Shown here piece after piece: positions 51,579-60,133 of a DNA stretch of 64,000 nt. Location: assembly GCA_029194675.1 (NCBI GenBank), contig JARFXP010000003.1, positions 186,001 to 250,000 of the forward strand, written 5' to 3'. The notes beneath the pieces were generated by a model. That model worked only from the letters and a program-made list of their open reading frames with translations. It searched no databases and was not told the origin of the DNA. The stretch's first letter is position 1. Each line of letters starts with the position of its first letter. Origin of the DNA: Nitrospira sp. (lineage in GTDB: Bacteria; Nitrospirota; Nitrospiria; Nitrospirales; Nitrospiraceae). Made by a program: the position numbers and the translations under genes.

Positions 51579-51992
51579 TTACATAAAGCTCGAAGCGGTG
51601 CCCGGCCCGAAGTCGGGTGGTGGTGTGAACGTAACTGCAGCGATTTGCGACCGGAGGGCGGACGGAATTTTTTCTGCCGCGAGCTCATAGCCCTCGCCCT
51701 CGAACTGCACCTCGCCGCCAGCCTCCTGAAGTTTTATATGGAAGCACGACTCGAAAAGCCGTACGGGGCCGGTGATCGACATGCTATTACCGACGCATCC
51801 GCCGACGTCGAAGCCCATGCTGCGCAACTCACCGGAGACCCGAACGATAGTCTCGGCGGACGGCGCCCACTCGCGGATGTTCTCCGATGTGATGCGCGTT
51901 TGCGGCCCGGGGCTTGCACCGCTGGCAGCAACAAGGACAACTTGGGCAGAGACGATTTGTTTGAGGTCCATCGGTATTGAAACGGGTTTCAT
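51579..51992 (-). CDS. Stand-alone protein resembling the protease propeptide
   Basis: A 137-residue protein that lines up with the N-terminal propeptide of the S8 protease in the same cluster: ITSENIREW...ETIVRVSGELRSMGFDV...SMSITGPVRLFESCFHIKL against ISVETVANF...EVVVRAVNRLRDAGFQV...TINIAGSQATYERAFNTRL. It contains no protease domain and ends ...PDFGPGTASSFM. The pattern is that of activation domains of subtilisin/sedolisin proteases. ATG 51992 shares a base with the radical SAM stop (TGATG), so it is translationally coupled. It could act as a chaperone, inhibitor or modification substrate; this is inference. Confidence 0.6.
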   Translation of the reverse strand: MKPVSIPMDLKQIVSAQVVLVAASGASPGPQTRITSENIREWAPSAETIVRVSGELRSMGFDVGGCVGNSMSITGPVRLFESCFHIKLQEAGGEVQFEGEGYELAAEKIPSALRSQIAAVTFTPPPDFGPGTASSFM

Positions 51993-53553
51993 CACACACG
52001 GTCCGCTTGCCACGTTTTGACCCATGGGCTGGTTTGCATGAAATCCAGCTCATTGGCGTGGGGCGTTTCGCGGACGCGCACGGCGAGGCTCAGCCAGTTA
52101 CGCCCTTCAGTAAGCATGAGCCTGTTTGCTACGAGCGAGTCGAGAAAGGCGCGAACGCCCTTATCCGTGATTTCCAGGCCGGGCGACTGTTCGCGCAGGT
52201 GTCGCATGATTGCCACGAACGGACGGAACGCATCGCAAAACTCGTACGCCGCCGCCTCGCTGCCGGACAGATTGATCTCACGCATCGTCGCGCCAGGCCT
52301 GGTGTCGCGCAGTACCAGTGAGCCGTCAGGCCGTTGCACCGAGCAAAGCAGTCCCCGCTTTTCCTTTTGCCGCCACGCCTCGGCAAAATGAATCACATCG
52401 TCCGCGTACCCGGCGGGTGCCTCGCCGGAGCGGTAGTCGAAATCGAAATGATATGCAATGTGCATCAGACTCTCGTGTGGGAATGGATACAAAAACATGT
52501 AAGGTTTCATTGGCCGGACGTTGATCAGCCCAAACTCCTCGGACTTCGTAAAGTACGGGCTGAAGCGATCCATCCGAATCGGCCCACAAGCCACGGGCGG
52601 GTCGAGAAACTCGATGGCGGGAAGCATTGCCAGCATTTCCTCGTAATCTTCACGCGTCTCGCCGGGGAAGCCGTAGAGGATATTCCAATCCACGCCAATC
52701 CCATACTCCCGGCACCACTTGAGCAATTGCACGTTGCGAAGTCCGCAAGTCCCCTTCCCTATCAGTTTGAGCACATGATCGCTCAAACTCTCAATGCCTG
52801 GCTGGATGCGTGTCACGCCGGGGGCCCGCAGCGCCGAGACTTGCGCCCGCGTCAGATTCGCCTTAACCACATAGAAAATCTCCCACGGCCTTCCGTCCGC
52901 CGCCAAGGCCGGCAGGAGATCCAAAAAATAGCGCATGTCTAGAATATTATCAACCACCTCAATACGATCCGTCTGCCATTGGTCCGACAGTTGTTGCATC
53001 TCCTCAAACGCGCGCGCACCGCTCTTGCTGCGGTACGCCATCGTCGCTCCGTTCAGCCCGCAAAACGTGCAGTGCGACTTGTCGCCCCACCAACAGCCGC
53101 GTGAAGTCTCGATCAGCACCGTCGGCATCGTCGCAAGCGCGGCGCTCTGCGCTGTGCCCGCAAGGAGTAGCGCGGCAAGCGCGGGGAAACTTTCATCCGC
53201 TTCACCGGGGCACACGTAGTCCACAGAGCCGAACTGCTGATGCAGTTCCTCGCCCATCTCGCTTCCCAGTTCGCCCCGCCGAATACGGTGGCGATGTAAG
53301 CACTATCTGTCGCAGAGCGTGGACCGTAGAGTGCCTCGGCAAAACACCAATCACCGGCAAATGCCACGTAGGGCAATGTGGAAGAAATCCATTGGTATTC
53401 TTCCACCCCGATGAAATCCACGAAGGTGAACGATGGATAGCGCACAACGCACGCAATGCCGTCGCGCGTGAGCCGCGCCTTGAGCAAGCTCAACCCGAGA
53501 GCCGGACGCTCCATCGTCCCGAAGGGCATACTGAGAAGAAGGATTTTTTTCAT
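51992..53553 (-). CDS. Cobalamin-binding radical SAM enzyme, RiPP-maturase type (frameshifted)
   Basis: Two overlapping frames make one family-typical protein. Frame 1 (53553 to ~53262) is the B12-binding-like part, MKKILLLSMPFGTMERPALG to VFGGANWEA. Frame 2 (from 53257) continues MGEELHQQFGSVDYVCPGEA and holds the radical SAM core, with cluster motif RGCWWGDKSHCTFCGLNGAT (Cys-x7-Cys-x2-Cys) followed by MAYRSKSGARAFEE, and a C-terminal domain. This motif is characteristic of 'RiPP maturation radical SAM protein 1' enzymes. One missing base near 53262 (GAAGCGAG where GAAGGCGAG would restore the usual GGANWEGEMG) splits it. Such enzymes modify ribosomal peptides, often by C-methylation. Possible partners: protease tail or propeptide-like protein. 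Confidence 0.8.
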
Positions 53554-53620
53554 TCTTTCGTGTCCAATCTCCACCTTCGCTACAGACTGCCGCTAAGGGG
53601 GGACGGCGGCCAGCATCGAG

Positions 53621-55378
53621 TTACTTGTCCAGCTCGAAATCAGACGTAGCGATCAAGTCCTGCAACGAGGCGACATCTTCCTCCGACAAGGTCGTCTGGC
53701 CCTGTTCAGGCGTGGATTCCTCGGCGGTTTTCACTGTCGCGACTGGCGGGAGGAGAACAACGGGCGCAATAGGCTTAATCGGTTGGATCGGTGTAATGGG
53801 CTGTATGGGTTTGATCGGCTGCACCGGTTTTATGAGGCCAACCGGCGTGATGGGTTGCACAGTGATGGGCTTGATTGGGACGATTGGCCCGAGGCATTGG
53901 ATCTTCGCGGAAAGGACCGCTTTGTGTGCATCGACGAGGCCGTTACCGGTCGAGGCATCCGGACCGACGACGGAAGCGACACCCCCAGGGGTCAGTGCTG
54001 TGGTATTGCAATCGCCGGCCGTGACATCTCGCGCGGTTTTCATCATGATCGTCTTGATTTGCTGCGGCGTGAGTTTCTTACAGGCCTGTTTGATAAGCGC
54101 GGCCACGCCAGCAAGCTGCGGTGCGGCGGCGGACGTGCCGCTGAACGCTGCCCACCCGTCGTTGTTCGTCGTCTCGTCTCCATTCGGGAAGACGCCGCCG
54201 GCCTTCTGTACGTCAATCTGGTCTCCGGGTTCGAGCGGGAGCATGATGTAGTTCGCACCAGGCTTCATCCCCACAAGGCCCGACAGATCCGGCACACGGC
54301 GGTTTGGGTAGATGACGCTGTTGAACCCACTCGCATAGTTCGACGCCCGAAGGCTTTGATCGATATCCATAAAGACACCGCCGGCGGAGATCACATCCGG
54401 ATGCTGGCCGGGGAAGCCCACATGGCCGTTGCCGGCGGAGAAGATGACGGTGATCCCCGCCGCGACCGCTGCCGCGATGGCTGCCGCGAGTGCCTGGTTT
54501 GCGGCGCTGAGCGTGGTACTGGTACCGGTGTCACTACCCCAGCTACAGGTGATGATGTGGGGATTCAATCCCACCGCCGCGTTGAACGCACCTAGCGAAT
54601 TGACGAAATTTATCTTTACCGGTAGCAACTCGACATCCGGCGCACAGGCGAAAATGTTCGCCGATTCGCCGGTGCCGTGCCCGCTCTCATCTGCAAGCGA
54701 GTTTGCGGCACCCGGCCCAAGCACCACAGGCGCTGCGCGGTAGCCCCGATTGACAAAAAACGGATGCTTGAACCACCCACTGTCCACCATTGCGACCTTG
54801 ATTCCCTTACCGGTGATGCCCGACCGATGCGCCTTGTCCGCGTTGCAGCCAAGCGAGACCCCCGCCGGCACGTCGAGGTGCCAATAGGCCTTGTGCGGTG
54901 CGAACATCGACGTCGCCATCGGGTACACCGGTTCCTCGATGGCCACGCCCTCGATCAGATCGCCCATGGTGCTTCCTGTCGTCGCGATGAGACCTGACAT
55001 CTCCGTTTCAGGACAGTCGATAAACGTCCCTGTGTCACGCACTCCACCAGGCTTAATGACGGGCCGTTCCTCGGCCACGAGCCTGGTGTTGAAGGCTCGT
55101 TCATATGTTGCTTGCGAGCCGGCGATGTTGATTGTCATGGGTGATATCTGGAGCACCTGGAATCCCGCATCCCTCAGCCGGTTGACCGCACGGACTACGA
55201 CTTCTTGCTCTGACAAGAAGTTGGCCACAGTTTCGACGCTGATCTGATTCCCCACCTCAAACATTGACACGCCACCCACTGAGAATGGAGAGGCATTGGC
55301 ATAAATGACCTTCGGGATAGCAGGTTGAGTTTTCTTTTTGACGTGAATAGTTGGCCCTTTCGCTTTCTTGGTGCGCAT
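53621..55378 (-). CDS. Subtilisin-like (S8) protease with Pro/Lys/Ile repeat tail
   Basis: A ~585-residue protease. A basic N-terminus (RTKKAKGPTIHVKKKTQ) with no signal peptide is followed by a propeptide (~30-150) and an S8 domain with catalytic D199 (VAMVDSGW), H234 (DESGHGTGES), N317 (FSAGNGH) and S416 (FSGTSAAAPQ). Residues ~500-545 are a repeat of PIKPI/PITPV type units, and the last ~30 residues are acidic (LSEEDVASLQDLIATSDFEL). ATG 55378 follows AAGGAGGG. It is the first gene of a four-gene cluster with a radical SAM maturase. The absence of a signal suggests a cytoplasmic protein or unusual export. Confidence 0.85.
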   Translation of the reverse strand: MRTKKAKGPTIHVKKKTQPAIPKVIYANASPFSVGGVSMFEVGNQISVETVANFLSEQEVVVRAVNRLRDAGFQVLQISPMTINIAGSQATYERAFNTRLVAEERPVIKPGGVRDTGTFIDCPETEMSGLIATTGSTMGDLIEGVAIEEPVYPMATSMFAPHKAYWHLDVPAGVSLGCNADKAHRSGITGKGIKVAMVDSGWFKHPFFVNRGYRAAPVVLGPGAANSLADESGHGTGESANIFACAPDVELLPVKINFVNSLGAFNAAVGLNPHIITCSWGSDTGTSTTLSAANQALAAAIAAAVAAGITVIFSAGNGHVGFPGQHPDVISAGGVFMDIDQSLRASNYASGFNSVIYPNRRVPDLSGLVGMKPGANYIMLPLEPGDQIDVQKAGGVFPNGDETTNNDGWAAFSGTSAAAPQLAGVAALIKQACKKLTPQQIKTIMMKTARDVTAGDCNTTALTPGGVASVVGPDASTGNGLVDAHKAVLSAKIQCLGPIVPIKPITVQPITPVGLIKPVQPIKPIQPITPIQPIKPIAPVVLLPPVATVKTAEESTPEQGQTTLSEEDVASLQDLIATSDFELDK

Positions 55379-55790
55379 AAATCCCTCCTTGAGTTGTGTT
55401 GGATTTGTTCGCCCACATGGAGACCGAAGCACGGATTCATCACCGGCGATATCCAGATTTTCATATTGTCTCTTCTAGATAGCGAGGCAATTGCTGTGCC
55501 GACCGTTTTGGATTAGGAGATTTCCCCGATTATGAATATCAGCTACATTTCGAGCCTATTCTGCGAAGGGCTATTACCCTTTCCTTGCATTGCGAGTCCG
55601 CTGGAGAATCTAAAATGATTCTACGGTGAATCGGTTTTGATACAGGCGCCTTGCAGCATTTGGGGAGAGAGAATGTTGCGCGGGAAACATCTACAGACAG
55701 TTACGACTTGAGAGATTGATTCTCACGCTTTATAGCGTGGAAATCTTCATCATTCAAAGCGGTCCTTTCTTGACCTTGAAGTCACGTGAC
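55379..55790. other. Intergenic region upstream of the protease cluster
   Basis: No gene seen. It presumably carries the cluster promoter on the minus strand. It is more AT-rich than the flanking genes (for example 55460-55600) and contains short repeats of TTGATT/GATT, but no clear terminator for the preceding peptidase gene. Confidence 0.4.
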
Positions 55791-57017
55791 TCAATGACGG
55801 GCATCGAGCAGGAGTTTCTTCAAGCGATCAAGATCGATCGCTTCAATGCGGTGATTGTCGCGGCCGGTAACCGTGGTGGCCATGGTGAGTGCATTGAGAA
55901 TGGCCTCTTCGGTGGCCTCGACCGTCGCTGCGAAGAGCGGATTCAGATGGGGGTCGGCGAGATGTGTCAAATTGTAGGTGGGAGCTGTCGGATAGTGTGG
56001 AATCACGTTGGCGGTGGAGAAAGCCAGTATGAAATCCCCGCTTCCGTGGCGCACAGTCGAGCCGGTGCGGGCCAGACCGAGCGCCGCATGTTTGGCCAGC
56101 CTGGTGAGCTGCCGCCCATCAAGCGGAGCATCGGTAGCGATCACGATGATGATGGAGCCTTCGCTCTGGCCAGGCACGACCGCTTCGGAGACCTGTTGCG
56201 GCGGATCATAGAGCTTTCCGACAGGGACCCCAGCAACCACCAGTTCCGGTTTTCGTCCGTGGTTCGCGTTGACCAGTACTCCCACCGTATAGCCACCTTC
56301 CTTCTCGGACAATGTTCTCGATGACGTGCCGATGCCGCCTTTGAACCCATAAGACACCATTCCCGTGCCGGCGCCGACCGTGCCTTCGCCAACCGGCCCG
56401 CCGCCTGCGCCATCGAGCGCGGTCATCACGTCTTGCTCCGACACGTGACGCCCCTGAATGTCGTTCAACCTTCCATCGTCGCATTCAGCTACAACCGGTG
56501 TAAGCGTATCGTCCTCGATCCCGATCGCCGGATATTGCTTGATCATCCAACTCATCACGCCGTTGGCCACGCGTGGAACGTTGAGCGTATTCGTGAGCGC
56601 GATGGGATATTCAAGAAATCCTGACTCGGCCACCCAGGCGAGGCCGGTCATCTCACCGGTACCATTGAGAACGAACGAGCCTGCCGGAACCTTCTTGTGC
56701 CAGACGTCGTCGCGTGGAATGATGACCGTCACCCCTGTGCGAATGGGGCCCTGCCCTGGCTTTAAAGGCCCCTCGCCGGAGATCAACGTGGTATGGCCGA
56801 CCTTTACGCCTGCAATGTCGGTAATCGCGTTGAGGGGGCCAGGCGGATACTGTCCGACGGCGATCCCCAAGTCACGCAGACGGTGGCGTTCTTGTTTCGG
56901 TTCTGCTGCGGCGGTGGAGAGACAACCAGCAAGCAGTGCAGCCGCGCAGGACAGCACCAGCAGCCTAGCCGCCTGCCGACCACCCACTCCGACGAAATGT
57001 AGAGACCTAGATGTCAT
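55791..57017 (-). CDS. P1-family (DmpA-type) peptidase, lipoprotein
   Basis: A 408-residue Ntn-type hydrolase of the DmpA/BapA family. It has a lipoprotein signal (LLVLSCAAALLAGC), family start GPLNAITDIAGVKVGHTTLI, RTGVTVIIP, and the self-cleavage/nucleophile region YGFKGGIGTSSRTL with the new N-terminal Thr or Ser. Later motifs are GSIIIVIATDAPLDGRQL and LNPLFAATVEATEEAILNAL. ATG 57017 overlaps the nuclease gene by 11 bases; the track frame upstream is out-of-frame sequence of that gene. Known relatives release N-terminal amino acids from short peptides. A fragment of a second copy lies at 50684-50909. Confidence 0.85.
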   Translation of the reverse strand: MTSRSLHFVGVGGRQAARLLVLSCAAALLAGCLSTAAAEPKQERHRLRDLGIAVGQYPPGPLNAITDIAGVKVGHTTLISGEGPLKPGQGPIRTGVTVIIPRDDVWHKKVPAGSFVLNGTGEMTGLAWVAESGFLEYPIALTNTLNVPRVANGVMSWMIKQYPAIGIEDDTLTPVVAECDDGRLNDIQGRHVSEQDVMTALDGAGGGPVGEGTVGAGTGMVSYGFKGGIGTSSRTLSEKEGGYTVGVLVNANHGRKPELVVAGVPVGKLYDPPQQVSEAVVPGQSEGSIIIVIATDAPLDGRQLTRLAKHAALGLARTGSTVRHGSGDFILAFSTANVIPHYPTAPTYNLTHLADPHLNPLFAATVEATEEAILNALTMATTVTGRDNHRIEAIDLDRLKKLLLDARH

Positions 57018-58404
57018 GCGTACTGCCTTGATGGGGAATCCGTACATCGATGGTCGGGTGTTCCGCGTGGATTGCTGCACCGAGGGAGAGAGCCTGTTTC
57101 TCTTCGCCGTGTACGATGAAAATGGTGCTGGGTCGTGGGGTGATGGCTCGCACGTAGGCCAGGAGATCATTCCGATCGGCATGGGCCGACAGACCATTGA
57201 ACCTGACGATCTGAGCCCGTCTTGGCGTTGGCACGCCGAAGATCGGGACGACGTCCCAGCCTTCGACGAGCTTGCGGCCGAGCGTATGTTCCGCTTGAAA
57301 GCCGACAAACACGATGATATTCGCCTCATCTTGAATCGCATGTTTGAGATGATGAATGATACGACCGCCCTCGCACATGCCCGAAGAGGAGATGATGACA
57401 CAGGGTCCGCGCATGGCGTTAAGTCGCTTGCTGTCCTCAGAGGAAGACACAAAATGGATGTAGCGGGATGAGAAGACATCTTCACCGGATGAGAAGGTCT
57501 TGATGGTTTCGTCGTCATAGCATTCAGGGTGTCGCTTGAACACTTCCGTGGCTCTGTCGGCCAAGGGCGAGTCGATGTAGATCGGGACCGGGTCCACGCG
57601 GCCTTCACCGACGAGTTCCTTGATCCGCATGACCAATTCCTGTGTCCGCCCCACGGCAAAGGCGGGCACGAGGATCTTGCTTTTGTGCGTCCGCGCATGG
57701 TCGAGCAGATCCTGCGCTTTCTTCTTCATCTCCTCGCCGACCTGTTCATGCATTCGGTCGCCATACGTAGACTCGAGAATCAAAACGTCGCAGGGAGGCG
57801 GCGGTTCAGGATCGCGCAAGATAGGCATATGAGATCGACCCAGATCTCCGCTGAACAAGACCGTGGTGGTATTGCCGCGCGCCGTATATTTCACTCTGGC
57901 GGCAGCCGACCCCAAGATATGGCCGGCGTCGTGAAACGATGCGGTGATCCGAGGCGCGATCTTAAGCTGATCGCCGTACCATTCTCCCTCGAATCTCTTA
58001 ACGATCCTCCGCACGTCCTCCCTGTCGTAAAATGGTCGAATGCAGGTTTGCCCACGTCTGCGCTCCTGTTTGTTGACATACCGGCAGTCGTTTGCTTGCA
58101 CACGAGCTGAGTCCTCGAGCATGATGCCCGTGAGATCGGCCGATGCTCTGGTGAGGTAGACTTTCCCAGAATAGCCCTGCCGCGGCAAAACCGGGAGGGC
58201 ACCCGAATGGTCGACATGGGCGTGCGAGAGCAAGACGGCGCCAAGAGATTTCGGCTCAAACCCCAAGTCGCGGTTTCGCCGGACCGCTTCTTCTCGCCGG
58301 CCCTGAAACATTCCACAATCGAACAGCAGCCGGAAGCCCGGCACCTCCAGCATATGCCGACTCCCTGTGACCGATCGAGCGGCACCATAGAATGAGAGTT
58401 TCAT
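57007..58404 (-). CDS. MBL-fold beta-CASP ribonuclease-like protein
   Basis: A 465-residue metallo-beta-lactamase protein with the beta-CASP/RMMBL arrangement. It has metal motif LLSHAHVDHSGALPV, SFHDAGHILGSAAA, FSGDLGR, a beta-CASP domain with KILVPAFAVGRTQELVMRI, IIISSSGMCEGGRIIHHLKH, and C-terminal FNGLSAHADRNDLLAY and IFIVHGEEKQA. This set matches CPSF73-like RNA endonucleases/5'-exonucleases in bacteria. ATG 58404 overlaps the LOG gene stop (ATGA). It acts on RNA in the cytoplasm by family knowledge; the exact substrate is unknown. Confidence 0.92.
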   Translation of the reverse strand: MKLSFYGAARSVTGSRHMLEVPGFRLLFDCGMFQGRREEAVRRNRDLGFEPKSLGAVLLSHAHVDHSGALPVLPRQGYSGKVYLTRASADLTGIMLEDSARVQANDCRYVNKQERRRGQTCIRPFYDREDVRRIVKRFEGEWYGDQLKIAPRITASFHDAGHILGSAAARVKYTARGNTTTVLFSGDLGRSHMPILRDPEPPPPCDVLILESTYGDRMHEQVGEEMKKKAQDLLDHARTHKSKILVPAFAVGRTQELVMRIKELVGEGRVDPVPIYIDSPLADRATEVFKRHPECYDDETIKTFSSGEDVFSSRYIHFVSSSEDSKRLNAMRGPCVIISSSGMCEGGRIIHHLKHAIQDEANIIVFVGFQAEHTLGRKLVEGWDVVPIFGVPTPRRAQIVRFNGLSAHADRNDLLAYVRAITPRPSTIFIVHGEEKQALSLGAAIHAEHPTIDVRIPHQGSTHDI

Positions 58405-59255
58405 GTCGTGGGCACTCCATTGTGGCGTGCGATCAGGTCCCAAGCCTCCTGAGCCGTCTCAGCGTGGTGAAATAGGGTGAGGTCGGTCTGCGTGATGAGA
58501 CCATACTCAACGAGCAGTTGCCAGTTAATCACGCGCTCCCAAAAGTCCCGTCCCACCAGGACAACGATCAGGCTTTTGGTTTTACCGGTCTGGAGCAGAG
58601 TCAGTGTTTCAAACAATTCATCGAGCGTGCCGAAACCGCCTGGAAAGGCGACAAGTGCTTTCGCACGAAGCAGGAAGTGCATCTTCCTGATGGCAAAATA
58701 ACGAAACTGAAAACTGAGCTTGGGTGTGATGTAGGGGTTTGGTTGCTGTTCGTGCGGCAGCTCAATGTTGAGCCCGATCGATTTGGCATTCACGTCACGC
58801 GCCCCGCGGTTGGCCGCCTCCATAATGCCTGGTCCGCCACCTGTCACGATGACGTAGTGACAATGACCGCCGATTTGACAGGTCGACGACACCAACCGGC
58901 CGAATTCTCTGGCGACGTCATAATACTTCGCCAGTTCGAGCCGCCGTTTGGCGATACCGACTTGTTGTTGGCGAAAGCGATCGTTCGGAGCTTGAGCTGC
59001 TGCTTCTTCTGCGATGAGAAGCGCCTGTTTCGCGACAGCCGGTTCTTGCAGTCTGGCGCTCCCAAATACAACGATGGTGGATTTAATATGTTCTTCTTTT
59101 TGGATCAGTTCGGGCTTCAGCAGCTCAAGCCCGATTCGGACGGAGCGAAGCTCGTCTCGCTGAAGAAACTCGGTGTCCTTATCGGCCGGGATATATGAAG
59201 AAGAGCGGCCACCGTCATAGAGGTGGGGCAAATGGCCGGATGCTTCCTCATCCAT
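58401..59255 (-). CDS. LOG-family protein (nucleoside 5'-monophosphate phosphoribohydrolase type)
   Basis: A 284-residue Rossmann-fold protein with the LOG signatures YVIVTGGGPGIMEAANRGA and ALVAFPGGFGTLDELFETLT. The N-terminal ~60 residues (YDGGRSSSYIPADKDTEFLQ) are an extension seen in longer bacterial LOG proteins. The family cleaves the N-glycosidic bond of purine nucleotides, in plants making cytokinin bases; the bacterial role is mostly nucleotide recycling. It overlaps both neighbours (eight bases upstream, four downstream), so it is part of the coupled operon. Confidence 0.88.
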   Translation of the reverse strand: MDEEASGHLPHLYDGGRSSSYIPADKDTEFLQRDELRSVRIGLELLKPELIQKEEHIKSTIVVFGSARLQEPAVAKQALLIAEEAAAQAPNDRFRQQQVGIAKRRLELAKYYDVAREFGRLVSSTCQIGGHCHYVIVTGGGPGIMEAANRGARDVNAKSIGLNIELPHEQQPNPYITPKLSFQFRYFAIRKMHFLLRAKALVAFPGGFGTLDELFETLTLLQTGKTKSLIVVLVGRDFWERVINWQLLVEYGLITQTDLTLFHHAETAQEAWDLIARHNGVPTT

Positions 59256-59757
59256 GGTTGGCCATTATAACGAGGCCACTGAATGGTCGCAATTCGTGGG
59301 GAGAGGACAGCCGCAATGGTTGGAAGGGATAGGGATGAAAGGGAGGCCTGATGAGGTGCCGCTGAAATCCTTGTTGCAACACAACCCACGTCGGATCACA
59401 CAGCACTTCAAAGGTGTCCACGCCGAGTCCCGTGCGTGAAAAGATCAAATCAGGGTCCACTGGTGTCCAGGGTTTCGCCAGCCAACCCAAATTGACCCGT
59501 GAGTATTTCAGGTCAAGGAACCGATAGGTAGCCACAACTCCCGTACCGGAATCGGTAATCGAGTCAGGCGCTCCCAGCTTGGCCACAACGTCAGCTAGGG
59601 TCGTGTGTCCCGGAACAATGAAGGCGATATCCGCTGGAGTAATGGGCGTGTTGAGGGTGATTCGGACGACATTACAGCCAAGTGGGGACAAGCCGAGGAT
59701 CGCTGCCAGAAAAAAGGCGCAGATGTCTTTCCAGTCGTTGGTCACATCAATCCCCAA
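59248..59757 (-). CDS. Small lipoprotein, BamE/SmpA-like fold
   Basis: A 169-residue lipoprotein (AAILGLSPLGC lipobox). Mature part contains AFIVPGHTTLADVVAKLGAP followed by DSITDSGTGVVATYRFLDLK, the helix-turn-strand pattern of BamE/SmpA domains (xxGxTxxxVxxxLGxPD). The last ~50 residues are Pro/His-rich. It overlaps the preceding lipoprotein gene by 11 bases and the LOG gene by eight. A role in envelope assembly is only suggested by the fold. Confidence 0.65.
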   Translation of the reverse strand: MGIDVTNDWKDICAFFLAAILGLSPLGCNVVRITLNTPITPADIAFIVPGHTTLADVVAKLGAPDSITDSGTGVVATYRFLDLKYSRVNLGWLAKPWTPVDPDLIFSRTGLGVDTFEVLCDPTWVVLQQGFQRHLIRPPFHPYPFQPLRLSSPHELRPFSGLVIMANHG

Positions 59758-60133
59758 ACGGCCAGAATCGGAACTTGAGGTCCTTCGTCCGGTTCGATGA
59801 AATCACATCTTCGACAATCCCATCCCGGTCGAGGATGACGAATAGATCGTCGCTCTTAATGGAGAGGCGCGTGAAATTGAGGGCGATCAGCAAAAGACTG
59901 CCTGCCTTTGCATCGTAGCGATAATACTGAAAGACGTCTCGGCCATTGAGGGCTAGTAGCCGATCCGGGGCTCCTAGGAGGTGAAGCACCTCTTCCTTTG
60001 TTGTAGTACCTTTCTGAATAGTGCCGACACGGTCGGATTGGACTTCGTCGCCTAGCGTCCCTCGACTGAAGGCGCAGCCTTGAAGCAACGAGACGAGCAC
60101 TAAAAGAGGAACCAAGGAGTGACCGAGTTTCAT
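59747..60133 (-). CDS. Small lipoprotein, BamE/SmpA-like fold
   Basis: A 128-residue lipoprotein (LVPLLVLVSLLQGC). Mature part VGTIQKGTTTKEEVLHLLGA then PDRLLALNGRDVFQYYRYD matches the BamE/SmpA-type helix-helix-strand pattern, followed by strands SLLLIALNFTRLSI and DLFVILDRDGIVEDV. ATG 60133 overlaps the acetyltransferase stop (ATGA); upstream continuation of the frame is not coding. With the next gene it forms a pair of related lipoproteins in one operon. Confidence 0.75.
   Translation of the reverse strand: MKLGHSLVPLLVLVSLLQGCAFSRGTLGDEVQSDRVGTIQKGTTTKEEVLHLLGAPDRLLALNGRDVFQYYRYDAKAGSLLLIALNFTRLSIKSDDLFVILDRDGIVEDVISSNRTKDLKFRFWPFGD

Noticed and set aside
53760-53890. Short-period repeat resembling a CRISPR or tandem repeat
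   Set aside because: The period is codon-based and encodes the PIKPI-type repeats of the protease; there are no spacers.
56458-57471. 337-codon plus-strand ORF across peptidase and nuclease genes
   Set aside because: It runs antisense to two well-supported genes and has no domain.
55791-57698. 635-codon version of the peptidase gene
   Set aside because: The first ~227 codons overlap the MBL nuclease gene out of frame and are low-complexity; signal peptide and family similarity begin at ATG 57017.
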